64,000 bases of DNA. Origin: Novipirellula caenicola (GTDB taxonomy: Bacteria > Planctomycetota > Planctomycetia > Pirellulales > Pirellulaceae). A program made the translations under genes and the position numbers. Of this stretch, positions 19,224 through 29,836 are shown piece by piece. The stretch spans positions 1 through 64,000 of the forward strand of contig NZ_BAABRO010000006.1 in assembly GCF_039545035.1 (NCBI RefSeq). Direction: 5' to 3'. The stretch's first letter is position 1. Each line of letters begins with the position of its first letter. A model generated the notes under the pieces. The model was not told where the DNA came from and ran no database searches. It was given only the letters and a program-made list of their open reading frames with translations.

Positions 19224-20495
19224 CTACTCGAGAATCGCGTCGTAGATCAGGCCTTTTAGCTTGAATTCGGTCAGCCATTGGTACGGCATGATCTGTTCAA
19301 GCGTGATGACCACCAATTCGTCTTTTGGGGACACCCAGTAATGCGTGCTGGCGGCACCGCCCCACCCGTATTCGCCGACACGGCCATCGGGATCCCAATC
19401 GCTCATCGATTCACGCACTGAGAACCCAAATCCAAAGCCGACTCCGCCGCGAACCTCCTTGCCAAACTTGATCCAGCCGACGCTTTCGGGGACTTGGTTG
19501 GTCGTCATCATCGCGACCGTTTCAGGCTTCAGCAAACGGGTGCCGTCGAATTCGCCACCCCCCGCGATCATCAGCAAAAAACGCATGTAGTCCTCGGCGG
19601 TAGAGACCAGACCGCCGCCACCCGATTCAAACGCAGGGGCTTTTAAATAAGGGCTTTCGGCCGGCGCATCGCCGAGCGTCAATTCGCCTTTGCCGTCGGT
19701 GTTGTAGTTTGCGGCAAAACGGTTCACTTTGTCGGCGGGAACAAAGAAGCCGGTATCCTTCATCCCAAGCGGATCGAAGATTCGATTGCGAAGAAAATCG
19801 CCAAGCGAGTCACCCGAGACGACTTCGACGACACGGCCAAGCACATCGATCGAGATGCCGTATTGCCAATCGGTCCCCGGTTCAAACACCAATGGCAATT
19901 TAGCGAGTTTGGTTTGCATCGTTTCGAGCGAGTCGTCTCGCTGCAGCATGTCGAGTTCCTTGAATGCTTCGTCATGAAGCGAGTTCCCCGATCGGCCGTA
20001 CGTGTAGCCCGCGGTATGCCGCATCAGATCAGCGATCGTCATCGTCTGTGTGGCCGGATGCGTTTCGCCGTCCGAGGCAACTTGCACGTTTTTAAGTTCA
20101 GGTAGATATTTTGAAACGGGATCGTTGATATCCAGTTTTCCATCTTCGTACAGCATCAGTGCCGCCGCGGTCGTGATCGCTTTGCTCATCGAATAGATTC
20201 GCACGATCGTATCGGGCTTCATTGGCTTGTCGGCTTCGAGATCCATTTTGCCATAGGCTTGATGCATCACGATTTTGCCGTGACGGGCGATCATCACGAT
20301 CCCGCCGGGGATGCGGTTATCGTCAATCGATTCCTGCATCGCCTCGTCCACTTTGGCGAGCGTGTCGGCCGACATGCCAACGTCCGCCGCGTCCGCAGTG
20401 GGTAACTTCTTCGTTGCGACATCTGCGGTTTGCGCCTGCAAGCATTCGTGGCCGATGGTCAATAGGGCAATCATGCAAAGGATCGAGCGAATCAT
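19224..20495 (-). CDS. Serine hydrolase, beta-lactamase class C / esterase fold
   Basis: A 423-aa exported protein with signal peptide MIRSILCMIALLTIGHECLQAQ. The catalytic SxxK is SMSK within RIYSMSKAITTAAALMLYEDG; the Tyr motif is WQYGISIDVLGRVVE; the C-terminal strand motif region is AASTHYWVSPK. In planctomycetes, proteins of this family are mostly esterases, transesterases or D-aminopeptidase-like enzymes rather than antibiotic-resistance beta-lactamases. The ATG at 20495 begins the signal peptide. A longer in-frame reading from 20834 would overlap the next gene and is rejected. It lies between the fuconate-dehydratase-like gene and the PVC dehydrogenase, all on the minus strand. Confidence 0.85.
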   Translation of the reverse strand: MIRSILCMIALLTIGHECLQAQTADVATKKLPTADAADVGMSADTLAKVDEAMQESIDDNRIPGGIVMIARHGKIVMHQAYGKMDLEADKPMKPDTIVRIYSMSKAITTAAALMLYEDGKLDINDPVSKYLPELKNVQVASDGETHPATQTMTIADLMRHTAGYTYGRSGNSLHDEAFKELDMLQRDDSLETMQTKLAKLPLVFEPGTDWQYGISIDVLGRVVEVVSGDSLGDFLRNRIFDPLGMKDTGFFVPADKVNRFAANYNTDGKGELTLGDAPAESPYLKAPAFESGGGGLVSTAEDYMRFLLMIAGGGEFDGTRLLKPETVAMMTTNQVPESVGWIKFGKEVRGGVGFGFGFSVRESMSDWDPDGRVGEYGWGGAASTHYWVSPKDELVVITLEQIMPYQWLTEFKLKGLIYDAILE

Positions 20496-20571
20496 GTTAG
20501 GAACACCGGAGAGGGACGAAGATGAATTGGATGGCGGGAAGGGGGCAAAGGGTTGCTGGCCACTACGGGGG

Positions 20572-21930
20572 CTACCGGGGCGATTGCGGCGGGATGGCTT
20601 CAAAGGCCGCTCCTTTTCGCAGATGACTGCGGTCTCGCCATGCCGTTCCGTCTGGAAAACAGTACTCATCGATAAACGCAGGTACAAATTCCAGCCCCCA
20701 TCCCGCAGCGGTGGGCGTGACGTAGTGTCCGTTGCGAGTGCGAACCGGATGCTCGACCGCTTCCTGCAGAAAGTCGATGTATTCCACCAACTGGGTTTCC
20801 GATGTTCCCGAGACGGCGATTTGGTCCCAAACACTGTAATGCTGGATCATGTTGCACAACGCAATGCCGCCTCCGTGGGGACAAACCGGGATACCGAATT
20901 TGGCTGCCATCAAGATGATCGCCATCACATCGTTCACTCCGGCGACGCGAGTGGCATCGATCTGGCAGTATTTGATCGCCTTGCTTTTTAGCAGTTGTTT
21001 GAAAATCACCGGCGACGCGGCGTGTTCGCCACAAGCGAAACCAAAACTTGCATCGGCGAAGGTTTCAGCGAGATCGACGTAGCCCAATACATCGTCTCGC
21101 GCGATCGGTTCTTCGACCCACTTCAAATCAAAATCACGGTATTGTTCCAAATGTCGCTTCGCTTCCGGGACGCCCCAGTATTGGTTGGCATCGACCATTA
21201 AATTGCACTCAGGGCCGACAACGCTGCGAAGAAACGCAATTCGTTTGACGTCATGGTCCAGGTCGCGACCGACTTTCAATTTGAACGAATCAAACCCTTG
21301 CGCGCGTAACTTGTCGATGGTGGCCACAATCTCTGCGTCGCTCAGTCCCAGCCATCCTGCGGTACAGTACGCCTTGGGACCTCGCTCTCGCAATTCAGTT
21401 TCTCGGTCGGCGACGCGGCGGCGAGCGTTTTGCAAGAGAGCCAACGCTTCTTGTTCGGTTAACGCATCGCGAAGGTTCCGCCAATCGATGCACTGAACGA
21501 CAAATTCAGGTTCCAAATCCACCATCAATTTCCAAAGCGGCTTCTCAAGCGACTTGGCCCACAGGTCCCACATTGCATTGATCACGGCGCCGGCGGCCAT
21601 GCGGAACACACCGTCGTGCAGCCAGCGCAATTGATGGTGGTCGATCAAACGGCGATACAAGGTGATCGGAGATTCTGCAAATTCGTCGAGCGTCGTTCCG
21701 ATCAAGAGTTGGCAAAGGTCTCGAATGCCGTGACAAATCCAGTCGGTGCCCGCGCCGACGGTGAACACAATCGAAACGCCTCGCAATCCCGAGTCGGTTT
21801 CCAGGTGCAAGACCGCTGACGAGTAGTCGGGCTGAAGATGAAACGGATCGGACCCTAACAATTGGTCGGATGTCGGAACGCGAAGATCGAAAACGTTTGC
21901 CGAGGTAATTTGGATGCTGCGATTGGACAT
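20572..21930 (-). CDS. Enolase-superfamily sugar-acid dehydratase (L-fuconate dehydratase/ENOSF1-like)
   Basis: A 452-aa cytoplasmic enzyme. The N-terminal capping domain is VFDLRVPTSDQLLGSDPFHLQPDYSSA, which closely resembles the L-fuconate dehydratase/ENOSF1 group. The barrel carries the catalytic KxK (FKLKVGRD), metal ligands in MVDANQYW, WVEEPI and ACGEHAASP, and the catalytic His in VCPHGGGIAL. It would dehydrate a sugar acid such as L-fuconate to the 2-keto-3-deoxy acid. The start is the ATG at 21930; an extra 23 codons upstream lack conservation. Together with the sulfatases elsewhere it fits use of sulfated fucose-containing algal polysaccharides (inference). Confidence 0.86.
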   Translation of the reverse strand: MSNRSIQITSANVFDLRVPTSDQLLGSDPFHLQPDYSSAVLHLETDSGLRGVSIVFTVGAGTDWICHGIRDLCQLLIGTTLDEFAESPITLYRRLIDHHQLRWLHDGVFRMAAGAVINAMWDLWAKSLEKPLWKLMVDLEPEFVVQCIDWRNLRDALTEQEALALLQNARRRVADRETELRERGPKAYCTAGWLGLSDAEIVATIDKLRAQGFDSFKLKVGRDLDHDVKRIAFLRSVVGPECNLMVDANQYWGVPEAKRHLEQYRDFDLKWVEEPIARDDVLGYVDLAETFADASFGFACGEHAASPVIFKQLLKSKAIKYCQIDATRVAGVNDVMAIILMAAKFGIPVCPHGGGIALCNMIQHYSVWDQIAVSGTSETQLVEYIDFLQEAVEHPVRTRNGHYVTPTAAGWGLEFVPAFIDEYCFPDGTAWRDRSHLRKGAAFEAIPPQSPR

Positions 21931-22142
21931 GCGAGAACCAGACGAGGGGGGGCAGTAGAAGCGGCAAATCATCTTAGCGTCACGCACGCTCGCCGTCACG
22001 TAAGCTGAAACGACCGCGACGTAGTGTTTAGGACGGTGGAAATGAGAACGTGGCCCAAGTCCGAAAGATCACAAAAACAGTCCGAAATTAAACATCAAAA
22101 ATGGGGATGTCAAAAATCCAGCTCTAACGTGTGCAAACCCGC

Positions 22143-25100
22143 ATGAACTCGCCCTCGTTGTCGTTTAAAATGGCGTGCATGATCCCACCACGCTTTCCCA
22201 CCTCATTGCTACTGTTGTCCGTTTCCTTGTTAATCGCTCCTCGTGTCTGCGCTGCGGACACCCCGGTGCGGTTTAGCAGGGACGTGTTGCCAATTTTGTC
22301 GGACCGCTGTTTTCATTGCCACGGCCCTGACGAAGAACACCGCGAAGCCGATCTCAGATTGGACCGTCGTGAATCGGCTGTCGATGAGATTGGGGCGATC
22401 GTGCCGATGCAGCCTGATGAAAGCGAGTTGCTTTCGCGGATCATCACTGACGACGAAGATAGGTTGATGCCACCGCCGCAGTCGCATCGTAAACCGCTGA
22501 GCCAATCGGAGATCGAGATTCTGCGACGCTGGATCGCCGAGGGGGCCGAGTGGGGCAGCCACTGGGCGTTTGAGAAACCGGTGCGTCCGGAAGTACCGAA
22601 GTCAGAAGCCAATGCAATCGATTTTTTTATTCGCAAACGATTGCAACAAAATAATTTGCGACCGTCGGTTCAGGCCGACCGGCGGACTCTGATTCGCCGT
22701 GTCACCTTGGATTTGACCGGATTGCCGCCAACGCCCGAGCAGGTCGAGGCGTTTGTTGCTGACGATTCACCCGCTGCCTACGAAAACTTGGTCGACCGTT
22801 TGTTGCAGTCGCCGCACTATGGCGAGCGGATGGCGTGGCCATGGCTCGACGCGGCTCGTTATGCCGACACCAGCGGTTACCAAGGCGATCCGGTGCGTTC
22901 GATGTGGCCTTGGCGTGATTGGGTGGTCAACGCGCTGAACGACAACATGCCGTTTGATGAATTCACGATTCAGCAAATTGCGGGCGACTTGCTTCCGAAT
23001 CGCACTCCGGAACAGCAGCTTGCGTCTGGGTTCAATCGCAATCACATGCATAATGGCGAAGGAGGCCGAATCGCCGAAGAAACGCGCGTCGATAATGTCT
23101 TTGACCGCACCGAAACGACGGGCACGGTTTGGTTGGGGCTGACGCTGCAGTGTGCTCGTTGTCACGACCACAAATTCGATCCGACCTCCAACGTGGACTA
23201 CTTTGCCTTTACCGATTTCTTCAACCAAACCTCCGAAGAAGGGCGTATCGTCGGTGGACTGGCTGTTCCACCGGCAATGGACTATGTGCCCGCCGAAACA
23301 CGCAGCGAACTTGAACAACAGCAGCGTCGCATCGATCAGTTGACGGCGCAGTTGCTAGAACCGTCCCACCAAGCAGACGCGGCCCAAGTCGCTTGGGAAT
23401 TGCCTTGGAACGAAGCGAGTTTGACGAAGGATTCGCCGCAGTGGCATCCGCTCGATGCAACGCAGTCGCGTTCGACCGGCGGGGCCACGATCACGAAACG
23501 AGATGATTTTTCGTTGCATGTGACTGGCGAACGTCCTGAGAAGGATGTCTATGAAATCACGTTTGCTCCCCGAATGGACCGCATCAGCGGTATCCGGTTG
23601 GATGCGTTGGTGGATCCAACGTCGCCAGGAAAAGGAACGGGACGAGACGAAAATGGCAACTTTGTGTTGAGCGAAATCGAAGTTGCGACGCGTCCCGCGG
23701 ATCTCGCTGACGCTAAAGGCACGCCGATCAAATTGGCACGTGCGAAAGCCGATTTTTCTCAAAGCGGACTTCCCGTTAGCGAGGCGATTGACGGTAAAAG
23801 CGGAAAGGATAACGGTTGGTCTGTTAGCGGACACACAAAGAAAGAACCGCGTTGGGCGGAGTTCTTTTTCGATCAACCCGTCAAACTCGGCGACACGACC
23901 GTGTTGAGTATCACGCTTCGTTTTGAATCGCAGCACACGCACCACACGCTGGCTCGGTTCCGTTTGAGCGCGACCGACATCAAGCAGCCCGAGGGAGATG
24001 ACGCCAAAGTCGCCGAGATCTTGCTAAAGAATCCCTCACAACGAAGCGATGCGGATCGAGCGGCACTGCGAGAACATTTTCGCATGTATCACTGGGAACC
24101 GACGAATGAAATCGCTCGCAAACTGACCGCGGCTCGCCGCCAGCTTTCCCAACTGCAGTCCAAGTCAAAACCCGTGCCAGTGATGGTGATGGACACGCGA
24201 GAGAAACCTCGCGAAACCTTTGTTTTAGTCAAAGGAATCTATAACGATGTGACGGATCATAAAGTCGTTGCCAACGTCCCGAGCATGTTGCCGCCATTGC
24301 CCGAGAAAGCGGACGGCACGCCGCCGACACGACTCGATCTCGCCCGCTGGATCGTATCGCCCGAAAACCCACTGACAGCTCGTGTGACCGTGAACCGCTA
24401 TTGGCAGACTTTTTTTGGCCGCGGGATTGTTTCGACGATGGACGATTTTGGTTTGCAGGGGACGCAGCCGACGCACCCCGATTTGCTGGATTGGTTAGCG
24501 GTTGAATTTGTCGAGTCCGGCTGGGACGTCAAGAAGATGCATCGCTTGATCGTGACCAGCGATACGTATCGACAATCCGCCCAGGTGACGTCCGAGTTGC
24601 TAGAGCAGGACCCCGAGAACATCCTGCTTTCACGGGCACCACGTTATCGCATGCCATCGTGGATGATTCGCGATCATGCATTGGCGGCAAGCGGGTTATT
24701 GAATCCGACGCGGGGCGGACCGCCCGTCAAACCGTACCAACCCGACGGGATTTGGGCCGAGGCGACGTTTGGCAAAATTCGTTATCAAGCCGATACGGGC
24801 GAGAAACTGTATCGCCGCTCGTTGTACACATTTTGGCGTCGCATCGTAGGGCCGACGGTGTTCTTTGATTCGGCCAAACGACAAACATGCGAAGTCAAGA
24901 TGAACTTGACCAACACCCCGCTACATGCGCTGACGACATTAAACGACGTTACCTACGTCGAGGCGGCTCGCGTGTTGGCAGAACGAATCATCAACGAACA
25001 CGAACGCAAAAGCGATCGGATGACCGCGGCGTTCGTCAAGCTGACCTCACGACCACCCACTTCGGCGGAACTCGAACTGCTAACAAAACGTGTGGATGCC

Positions 25101-25259
25101 TACGTCGACGAATTTCGTAAGACTCCGGATAAAGCCGCCGAGCTATTGGCGATCGGCGACAAACCGCGAGACACGTCGCTGGACCCGGCCGAACACGCGG
25201 CCTACACCACCTTGTGCAACACGCTGATGAATCTCGACGAAGTATTGGTGAAACTATGA
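22143..25259 (+). CDS. Planctomycete cytochrome C/DUF1549/DUF1553 protein (PSCyt1-PSCyt2-PSD1)
   Basis: About 1038 aa, exported ([17 protein letters not shown]). A PSCyt1 domain with heme motif CFHCH follows the signal peptide. The DUF1549/PSCyt2 domain comes next, about residues 140-350 ([33 protein letters not shown]; a second CARCH at [12 protein letters not shown]). A central 250-residue region resembles a carbohydrate-binding/discoidin module ([42 protein letters not shown]). The DUF1553/PSD1 domain is C-terminal ([41 protein letters not shown]). The family is highly expanded in planctomycetes; biochemistry is unknown. Start uncertain: ATG at 22143 or 22179. It overlaps the DUF1501 gene by ATGA. 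Confidence 0.9.
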   Translation: MNSPSLSFKMACMIPPRFPTSLLLLSVSLLIAPRVCAADTPVRFSRDVLPILSDRCFHCHGPDEEHREADLRLDRRESAVDEIGAIVPMQPDESELLSRIITDDEDRLMPPPQSHRKPLSQSEIEILRRWIAEGAEWGSHWAFEKPVRPEVPKSEANAIDFFIRKRLQQNNLRPSVQADRRTLIRRVTLDLTGLPPTPEQVEAFVADDSPAAYENLVDRLLQSPHYGERMAWPWLDAARYADTSGYQGDPVRSMWPWRDWVVNALNDNMPFDEFTIQQIAGDLLPNRTPEQQLASGFNRNHMHNGEGGRIAEETRVDNVFDRTETTGTVWLGLTLQCARCHDHKFDPTSNVDYFAFTDFFNQTSEEGRIVGGLAVPPAMDYVPAETRSELEQQQRRIDQLTAQLLEPSHQADAAQVAWELPWNEASLTKDSPQWHPLDATQSRSTGGATITKRDDFSLHVTGERPEKDVYEITFAPRMDRISGIRLDALVDPTSPGKGTGRDENGNFVLSEIEVATRPADLADAKGTPIKLARAKADFSQSGLPVSEAIDGKSGKDNGWSVSGHTKKEPRWAEFFFDQPVKLGDTTVLSITLRFESQHTHHTLARFRLSATDIKQPEGDDAKVAEILLKNPSQRSDADRAALREHFRMYHWEPTNEIARKLTAARRQLSQLQSKSKPVPVMVMDTREKPRETFVLVKGIYNDVTDHKVVANVPSMLPPLPEKADGTPPTRLDLARWIVSPENPLTARVTVNRYWQTFFGRGIVSTMDDFGLQGTQPTHPDLLDWLAVEFVESGWDVKKMHRLIVTSDTYRQSAQVTSELLEQDPENILLSRAPRYRMPSWMIRDHALAASGLLNPTRGGPPVKPYQPDGIWAEATFGKIRYQADTGEKLYRRSLYTFWRRIVGPTVFFDSAKRQTCEVKMNLTNTPLHALTTLNDVTYVEAARVLAERIINEHERKSDRMTAAFVKLTSRPPTSAELELLTKRVDAYVDEFRKTPDKAAELLAIGDKPRDTSLDPAEHAAYTTLCNTLMNLDEVLVKL

Positions 25260-26704
25260 ATCCAATCCATGAACATGCCGCGCTGCTCACCCGCCGTCAT
25301 CTGTTAGGGAAAATGGGATTGGGGGTTGGGGCGGCCGCACTGAGCACGCTGATCGGTGGCAAGGCCCAAGCGGCGCTGCCGGATCCGGCGGCACCAACGC
25401 TACCGAATTTTCCTGCCAAAGCGAAACGGGTGATTTATCTGTTCCAAAACGGCGGTCCGTCGCACGTCGATTTGTTTGATTACAAGCCAAAGCTGCGCGA
25501 GCTTGCCGGAAAGGGGTTGCCTGATGAATTGACCGAAGGCAAACGATTTAGCACGATGACCGCGAGTCAGGAAAAAGCGTTCTTGCCCGAGATCACGAAG
25601 TTTGCTCGTCATGGCGAATGCGGCAAATGGGTAGCCGATAACTTTCTGCCGCGTACCGCCGAAATCGTTGACGATGTCTGTTTTGTCCAATCGATGAGGA
25701 CGACGCAGGTAAATCATGCGCCGGCGATCACTTACTTTTTGACCGGTTCCGAACTGCCCGGCAAACCGAGCATGGGAGCTTGGTTGACCTATGGACTCGG
25801 CAGCGAGACCGAGAATCTGCCCGCCTTTACGGTGATGACCAGCCGTGATCGGCAAGCTTCGTGTGGTCAAATTTTCTACGATTTCTATTGGGGTAACGGT
25901 TTTTTGCCCAGCAAGTATCAAGGCGTCAAGTTTCGCGGTGCCGGCGACCCGGTACTGTATCTTTCCAATCCCGATGGGATCACTCGCTCGACACGGCGTA
26001 CCCAATTGGATGATTTGGCGGCGCTAAATCAAATGAACTTGGATCGACTTGGTGACCCCGAGATTGCCGCTCGGATCGCGCAGTATGAAATGGCGTACAA
26101 GATGCAATCGTCGGTGCCTGAGTTGACCGACATGCGTGATGAACCGGCACATGTGCTGGAGATGTACGGACCGCAAGTTCACGAGAAAGGAAGCTTTGCC
26201 TACAACTGTTTGATGGCGCGTCGGTTGGCAGAGCGTGGTTGCCGGTTCATCCAACTGATGCACGCCGGTTGGGATCAACACACCAATTTGGACACGCAGC
26301 TCGAAATCCAATGCCAAGACACCGATGCGCCCTCGGCAGCGTTGGTCAAGGATCTGCAGCAACGCGGGCTGCTCGAAGACACGTTGGTGATTTGGGGGGG
26401 CGAGTTCGGACGGACTCCGTTCCAGCAAAACCGGCCGGGTGCCAATCGTGGCCGCGACCATCATCCCTATGCCTTCTCGCTGTGGATGGCAGGGGGCGGC
26501 ATCAAACGAGGGTTCACGTACGGCGAGTCGGATGAGTTTGGATTCAACGTCGCCGACAACCCGGTCGAAGTGAACGACTTGCAAGCAACGATTTTGCATC
26601 TGCTGGGGATCGACCACGCCCGTTTCACACACCGCTTCCAAGGGCTGGACCAGCGATTGACGGGCGTCGAAGAAGCACGTGTGGTTCACGATCTATTGGC
26701 ATAA
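25256..26704 (+). CDS. DUF1501 protein (sulfatase-like fold, Tat-exported)
   Basis: A 482-aa protein with a twin-arginine type leader (TRRHLLGKMGLGVGAAALS). Family motifs: VIYLFQNGGPSHVDLFDYKPKL, SMRTTQVNHAPA, LMHAGWDQH and VIWGGEFGRTPFQQ with GRDHHPYAFSLWMAGGGIK. These place it in DUF1501, distantly related to alkaline-phosphatase/sulfatase fold enzymes. The start ATG overlaps the preceding stop (ATGA), so translation is coupled to the DUF1549/DUF1553 protein, the usual pairing in planctomycetes. The partners are presumed to act together outside the cytoplasm, perhaps on polysaccharide; substrate unknown. Confidence 0.92.
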   Translation: MNPIHEHAALLTRRHLLGKMGLGVGAAALSTLIGGKAQAALPDPAAPTLPNFPAKAKRVIYLFQNGGPSHVDLFDYKPKLRELAGKGLPDELTEGKRFSTMTASQEKAFLPEITKFARHGECGKWVADNFLPRTAEIVDDVCFVQSMRTTQVNHAPAITYFLTGSELPGKPSMGAWLTYGLGSETENLPAFTVMTSRDRQASCGQIFYDFYWGNGFLPSKYQGVKFRGAGDPVLYLSNPDGITRSTRRTQLDDLAALNQMNLDRLGDPEIAARIAQYEMAYKMQSSVPELTDMRDEPAHVLEMYGPQVHEKGSFAYNCLMARRLAERGCRFIQLMHAGWDQHTNLDTQLEIQCQDTDAPSAALVKDLQQRGLLEDTLVIWGGEFGRTPFQQNRPGANRGRDHHPYAFSLWMAGGGIKRGFTYGESDEFGFNVADNPVEVNDLQATILHLLGIDHARFTHRFQGLDQRLTGVEEARVVHDLLA

Positions 26705-26848
26705 GCCCGGGCCGAGCTCGATCGTCCTCCTTAAAAAACGGACACCGTGAACTCTATGCACTTTCGCTGGCTTCGCGATCTTTGTGTCGCGAAATCGGTT
26801 ACAATGGGCGTCCGCTTCTACACCCTCCTACCTGATTCGGAGCCCTCC

Positions 26849-29077
26849 GTGAAAGTCTCATTTCCACTGGTACGATTCCAAGTGCCGCTACTGTTTGTTG
26901 CGATTGGCTTCGTGGTTTGTGGTTCGTCCGCGTTGGTCGCTGGCGATCCCACCCATCATCGTGTTCTCGACGCCGACGTCCGCCCTGATGACGTGCGGCT
27001 GAGCGAGCCGAAGGATCTGAATGGATATTTTCCGTTTGAGGTACCTGAATCGAAAGAAGCGTGGCAGCAGCGTCGGGCGGAATTGAAGCAACGGGTATTG
27101 GTGGCGACCGGTTTGTTCCCGATGCCCGAGAAAACGCCTCTTAACGCAGTGATTCACGGCAAAGTCGAGCGTGACGGTTTCACAGTTGAAAAGGTCTACT
27201 TTGAAAGTTTGCCGGGACATTTTGTTTCGGGACTATTGTTTCGGCCTGAGGGCGAAGTGACCCAAAAGCGGCCTGCAGTCTTGTCGCCTCACGGTCACGG
27301 AGGGCGACAATACGACTACGGCGAAGCCAAGATGGACGAACTGATCAAATCGGGTGCCGAGCTGCATCGCGAATCGGGGCGTTTTCCTAAACTGGCTCGC
27401 TGCGCTCAACTTGCACGAATGGGCTGCGTCACGTTTATTTTTGACATGCTCGGCTACGTCGACAGTCAACAAATTTCGAAAGATCGTGCGCATGGGTATG
27501 CCAAGCACGACGCGGAATTAGAAGGCCGTGAAAACTATGGATTTTACTCCGCTCAAGCCGAAGGACGGCTGCACAGCATTCTTGGTTTGCAAACGTGGAA
27601 CTGTATCCGATCGCTTGATTTTTTGGAGAGTCTAGAGGATGTCGATCCGGCCCGTTTGGCGGTCACCGGTGGCAGCGGCGGCGGAACGCAGACGATTTTG
27701 ATGGGAGCGATTGATGATCGGCACATCGTGGGTTTTCCCAATGGCATGGTGTCGACCAGCATGCAGGGAGGCTGTACCTGCGAGAACTGCAGCCTGCTTC
27801 GCATCGGTACCGGCAACGTCGAACTTGCCGCCTTGTTCGCCCCGCGTCCGCAAGCGATGACGGCGGCCAACGATTGGACCAAAGAGATGATGACGAAAGG
27901 TTATCCGCAACTTCGTGAGCTGTATGCAATGCTCGGTGTCGCCGAGGACGTGTACTGCGAACCGATGTTGCAATTTCCTCACAATTACAACGCGGTCTCT
28001 CGCAGTGTGATGTATTCGTGGATGAACAAATATCTTGACCTCGGATTAGAGGAACCGATCCAAGAACTTGATTGGAAACCGCTAACACCCGAGGAGTACA
28101 CCGTATGGAACGACAGCCACCCGGCACCCAAAGGCGGTGACGTTTACGAACGCAAATTGCTTCAGCAGTTAAACGAGCGAGATCTCGCCGTGTTGTCAAA
28201 CCATTCGCCCACGGGGGATCGTGAAACGCAGTCCTACCTCGCCACGGTCCGCTCGGCATGGCAGACCTTGATCGGACGAGAGCTGCCCAAGGCTTCGGAA
28301 ATCAAGCGAACCAAGGTCTGGAAAGAACCACGCGAACAGTACATCGAATTTGGCGATCTGATCACGCTGACCGACAAAGGCGAACAATTGCCCGTCGTTT
28401 CGGTCTACCCCAAGTCGGACAAATGGAACAAGCAAGTCGTGTTGTGGGTCGATGGCCAGGGCAAATCGGGAATGTTTCCCGGTGGCAAGCCCGATCCTGG
28501 TTTGCTGAAGTTGGTCGAGGCAGGTTTTGCGGTGGTCGCCGCCGATTTGTATGGACAGGGCGAATTCACAAGCGAGTCGGATTCGCTAACCGAGAATCCG
28601 ACGGTCAAGAATCCGCGTCCGTTTGCGGGATACACCTACGGTTACAACGACACCGTGTTTGCACGCCGCGTTCACGACATCCTAAGTGTCACGGCATGGA
28701 TTCGTAACGACGATCACGAACCCAAATCGCTTCATGTGCTGGGTGTCAACGGAGGCGGCCCGCTGGTTGCCGCGGCTCGAGTGATTGCCGGAGCGAAGAT
28801 GGATCGCGTTGCAATCGACACCGAGGGGTTTCGGTTTGAAATGCTCAATGATTGGCGTCACGTGAATTTTCTGCCAGGAGCGATCAAGTATGGCGACCTG
28901 CCCACGTTGTTGGCTTTGTCGGCACCGAACTCGCTGTGGATCGGCGGCGAGAAATCGATTCCTGCGATCGTGACCACGGCCTTTTACACGCTTGGAAATC
29001 CGGACGCGGTAACAATGGGCTCACCGAACGCCGATTCGACCGCGGCCGCCATCGATTGGATCCGGCAATCACGATAG
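26849..29077 (+). CDS. Exported tandem alpha/beta hydrolase (acetylxylan-esterase-like)
   Basis: A 742-aa protein with an N-terminal signal (PLLFVAIGFVVCGSSALVAG). The first half is an alpha/beta hydrolase of the acetylxylan esterase/dienelactone hydrolase type, with nucleophile motif GGSGGG (Ser276) and SPHGHGG oxyanion region. The second half repeats the fold, but its nucleophile position reads GVNGGG with Asn634, so it is probably inactive or a substrate-binding partner. I choose GTG 26849 because GGAG lies at 26839-26842 (spacing 6) and the signal peptide follows. A TACAAT at 26800-26805 also fits a promoter upstream of this start and not of the earlier GTG at 26747. Likely deacetylates plant or algal polysaccharide (inference). 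Confidence 0.82.
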   Translation: MKVSFPLVRFQVPLLFVAIGFVVCGSSALVAGDPTHHRVLDADVRPDDVRLSEPKDLNGYFPFEVPESKEAWQQRRAELKQRVLVATGLFPMPEKTPLNAVIHGKVERDGFTVEKVYFESLPGHFVSGLLFRPEGEVTQKRPAVLSPHGHGGRQYDYGEAKMDELIKSGAELHRESGRFPKLARCAQLARMGCVTFIFDMLGYVDSQQISKDRAHGYAKHDAELEGRENYGFYSAQAEGRLHSILGLQTWNCIRSLDFLESLEDVDPARLAVTGGSGGGTQTILMGAIDDRHIVGFPNGMVSTSMQGGCTCENCSLLRIGTGNVELAALFAPRPQAMTAANDWTKEMMTKGYPQLRELYAMLGVAEDVYCEPMLQFPHNYNAVSRSVMYSWMNKYLDLGLEEPIQELDWKPLTPEEYTVWNDSHPAPKGGDVYERKLLQQLNERDLAVLSNHSPTGDRETQSYLATVRSAWQTLIGRELPKASEIKRTKVWKEPREQYIEFGDLITLTDKGEQLPVVSVYPKSDKWNKQVVLWVDGQGKSGMFPGGKPDPGLLKLVEAGFAVVAADLYGQGEFTSESDSLTENPTVKNPRPFAGYTYGYNDTVFARRVHDILSVTAWIRNDDHEPKSLHVLGVNGGGPLVAAARVIAGAKMDRVAIDTEGFRFEMLNDWRHVNFLPGAIKYGDLPTLLALSAPNSLWIGGEKSIPAIVTTAFYTLGNPDAVTMGSPNADSTAAAIDWIRQSR

Positions 29078-29148
29078 CCGAACATTTATGACGTAGCGAA
29101 ACTCGCGTAGAGTTTCGGATGTCATCACGATGTAGCTAAACTCGTGTA
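29078..29148. repeat. REP-like palindrome next to dispersed element copy 2
   Basis: CGAAACTC (29097-29104) and GAGTTTCG (29110-29117) form an 8-bp stem inside GTAGCGAAACTCGCGTAG. This is nearly identical to the palindrome at 14836-14862. A degenerate repeat of the motif (GTAGCTAAACTCGTGTA) leads straight into the dispersed element. Confidence 0.75.
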
Positions 29149-29279
29149 CGGCCTGTTGATTTGATCCAAATGCAATTTGCAGCGGTGAGCCGAATGCCTT
29201 AAGGCCAATGCTATCTACTTTGGGGGCGGTGCGGGGGCCCGGCCGCTGACGTGTCGCGGCTCACTAAATCAACAAGCCG
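29149..29279. repeat. Dispersed palindromic element, copy 2 (MITE-like)
   Basis: Ends CGGCCTGTTGAT (29149-29160) and ATCAACAAGCCG (29268-29279). Interior matches copy 1 in order: TTTGATCCAAATGCAA, GGTGAGCCG, GCCGCTGACGTGTCGCGGCTCA. Slightly diverged from the other two. Confidence 0.85.
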
Positions 29280-29836
29280 CGTGCTGCAAACCAGCCCCGC
29301 GCCACCATTTTTGGCCCATTCGATCGAACTCGAGGCCATTCTTCTTTCGCACCGGCGGAACTTAGCATGCAGCCGCTCGGCTGCAGCTGCGGATCTGTAA
29401 CCACGTGTGGAATCCCCTCGCCACTTGCGGTGTTCTCTATGCGCACAAGTTGGTTGCCGAGTCCGGTGTGGGACTGCAAAACGCGGTTTGGCCCCCCTTT
29501 TGCATTTAGGTCACCGCGACCGGAAAACCCTTTCAGCGGTTAGGCCGTCTGGGGGCGAAACGATGCGGTTTTTTCCCGGTTTTTCGGCCTTTTTGTCCTC
29601 ACCTCCGGGCGTGAAGTCCTTTACCGCAAACGAAAACCGAAGACTGCAACTTTTTGCAGGTTAGTGCTCTTTATTGCAGACCATCGCTTGTTGCCCGCGT
29701 TGCACGAAAACGACATGACTGAGAGAAACGGAAACGCTGGCGATCACCAGCATGTGGTTTCCTAAGGCCATGAACGTTGGCAACTAAATCGGGCGACGCT
29801 CCACTCGGAAACCATCCACTACAAATCATCAACCTT
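29280..29836. other. Gene-free stretch upstream of the efflux operon
   Basis: No convincing coding frame. A GCAGCC/GGCTGC hairpin (29369-29384) and a CTGCAA/TTGCAG hairpin near 29645-29660 are visible. The promoter of the RND operon should lie in the last 100-200 bp but no clear hexamers stand out. Confidence 0.35.

Noticed and set aside
19224-20495. Antibiotic-resistance beta-lactamase
   Set aside because: Only the SxxK fold is shared. Genome context and family distribution favour an esterase/peptidase role, so resistance should not be inferred.
20496-20834. Upstream extension of the beta-lactamase-fold protein
   Set aside because: It would overlap the dehydratase gene and bury an obvious signal peptide.
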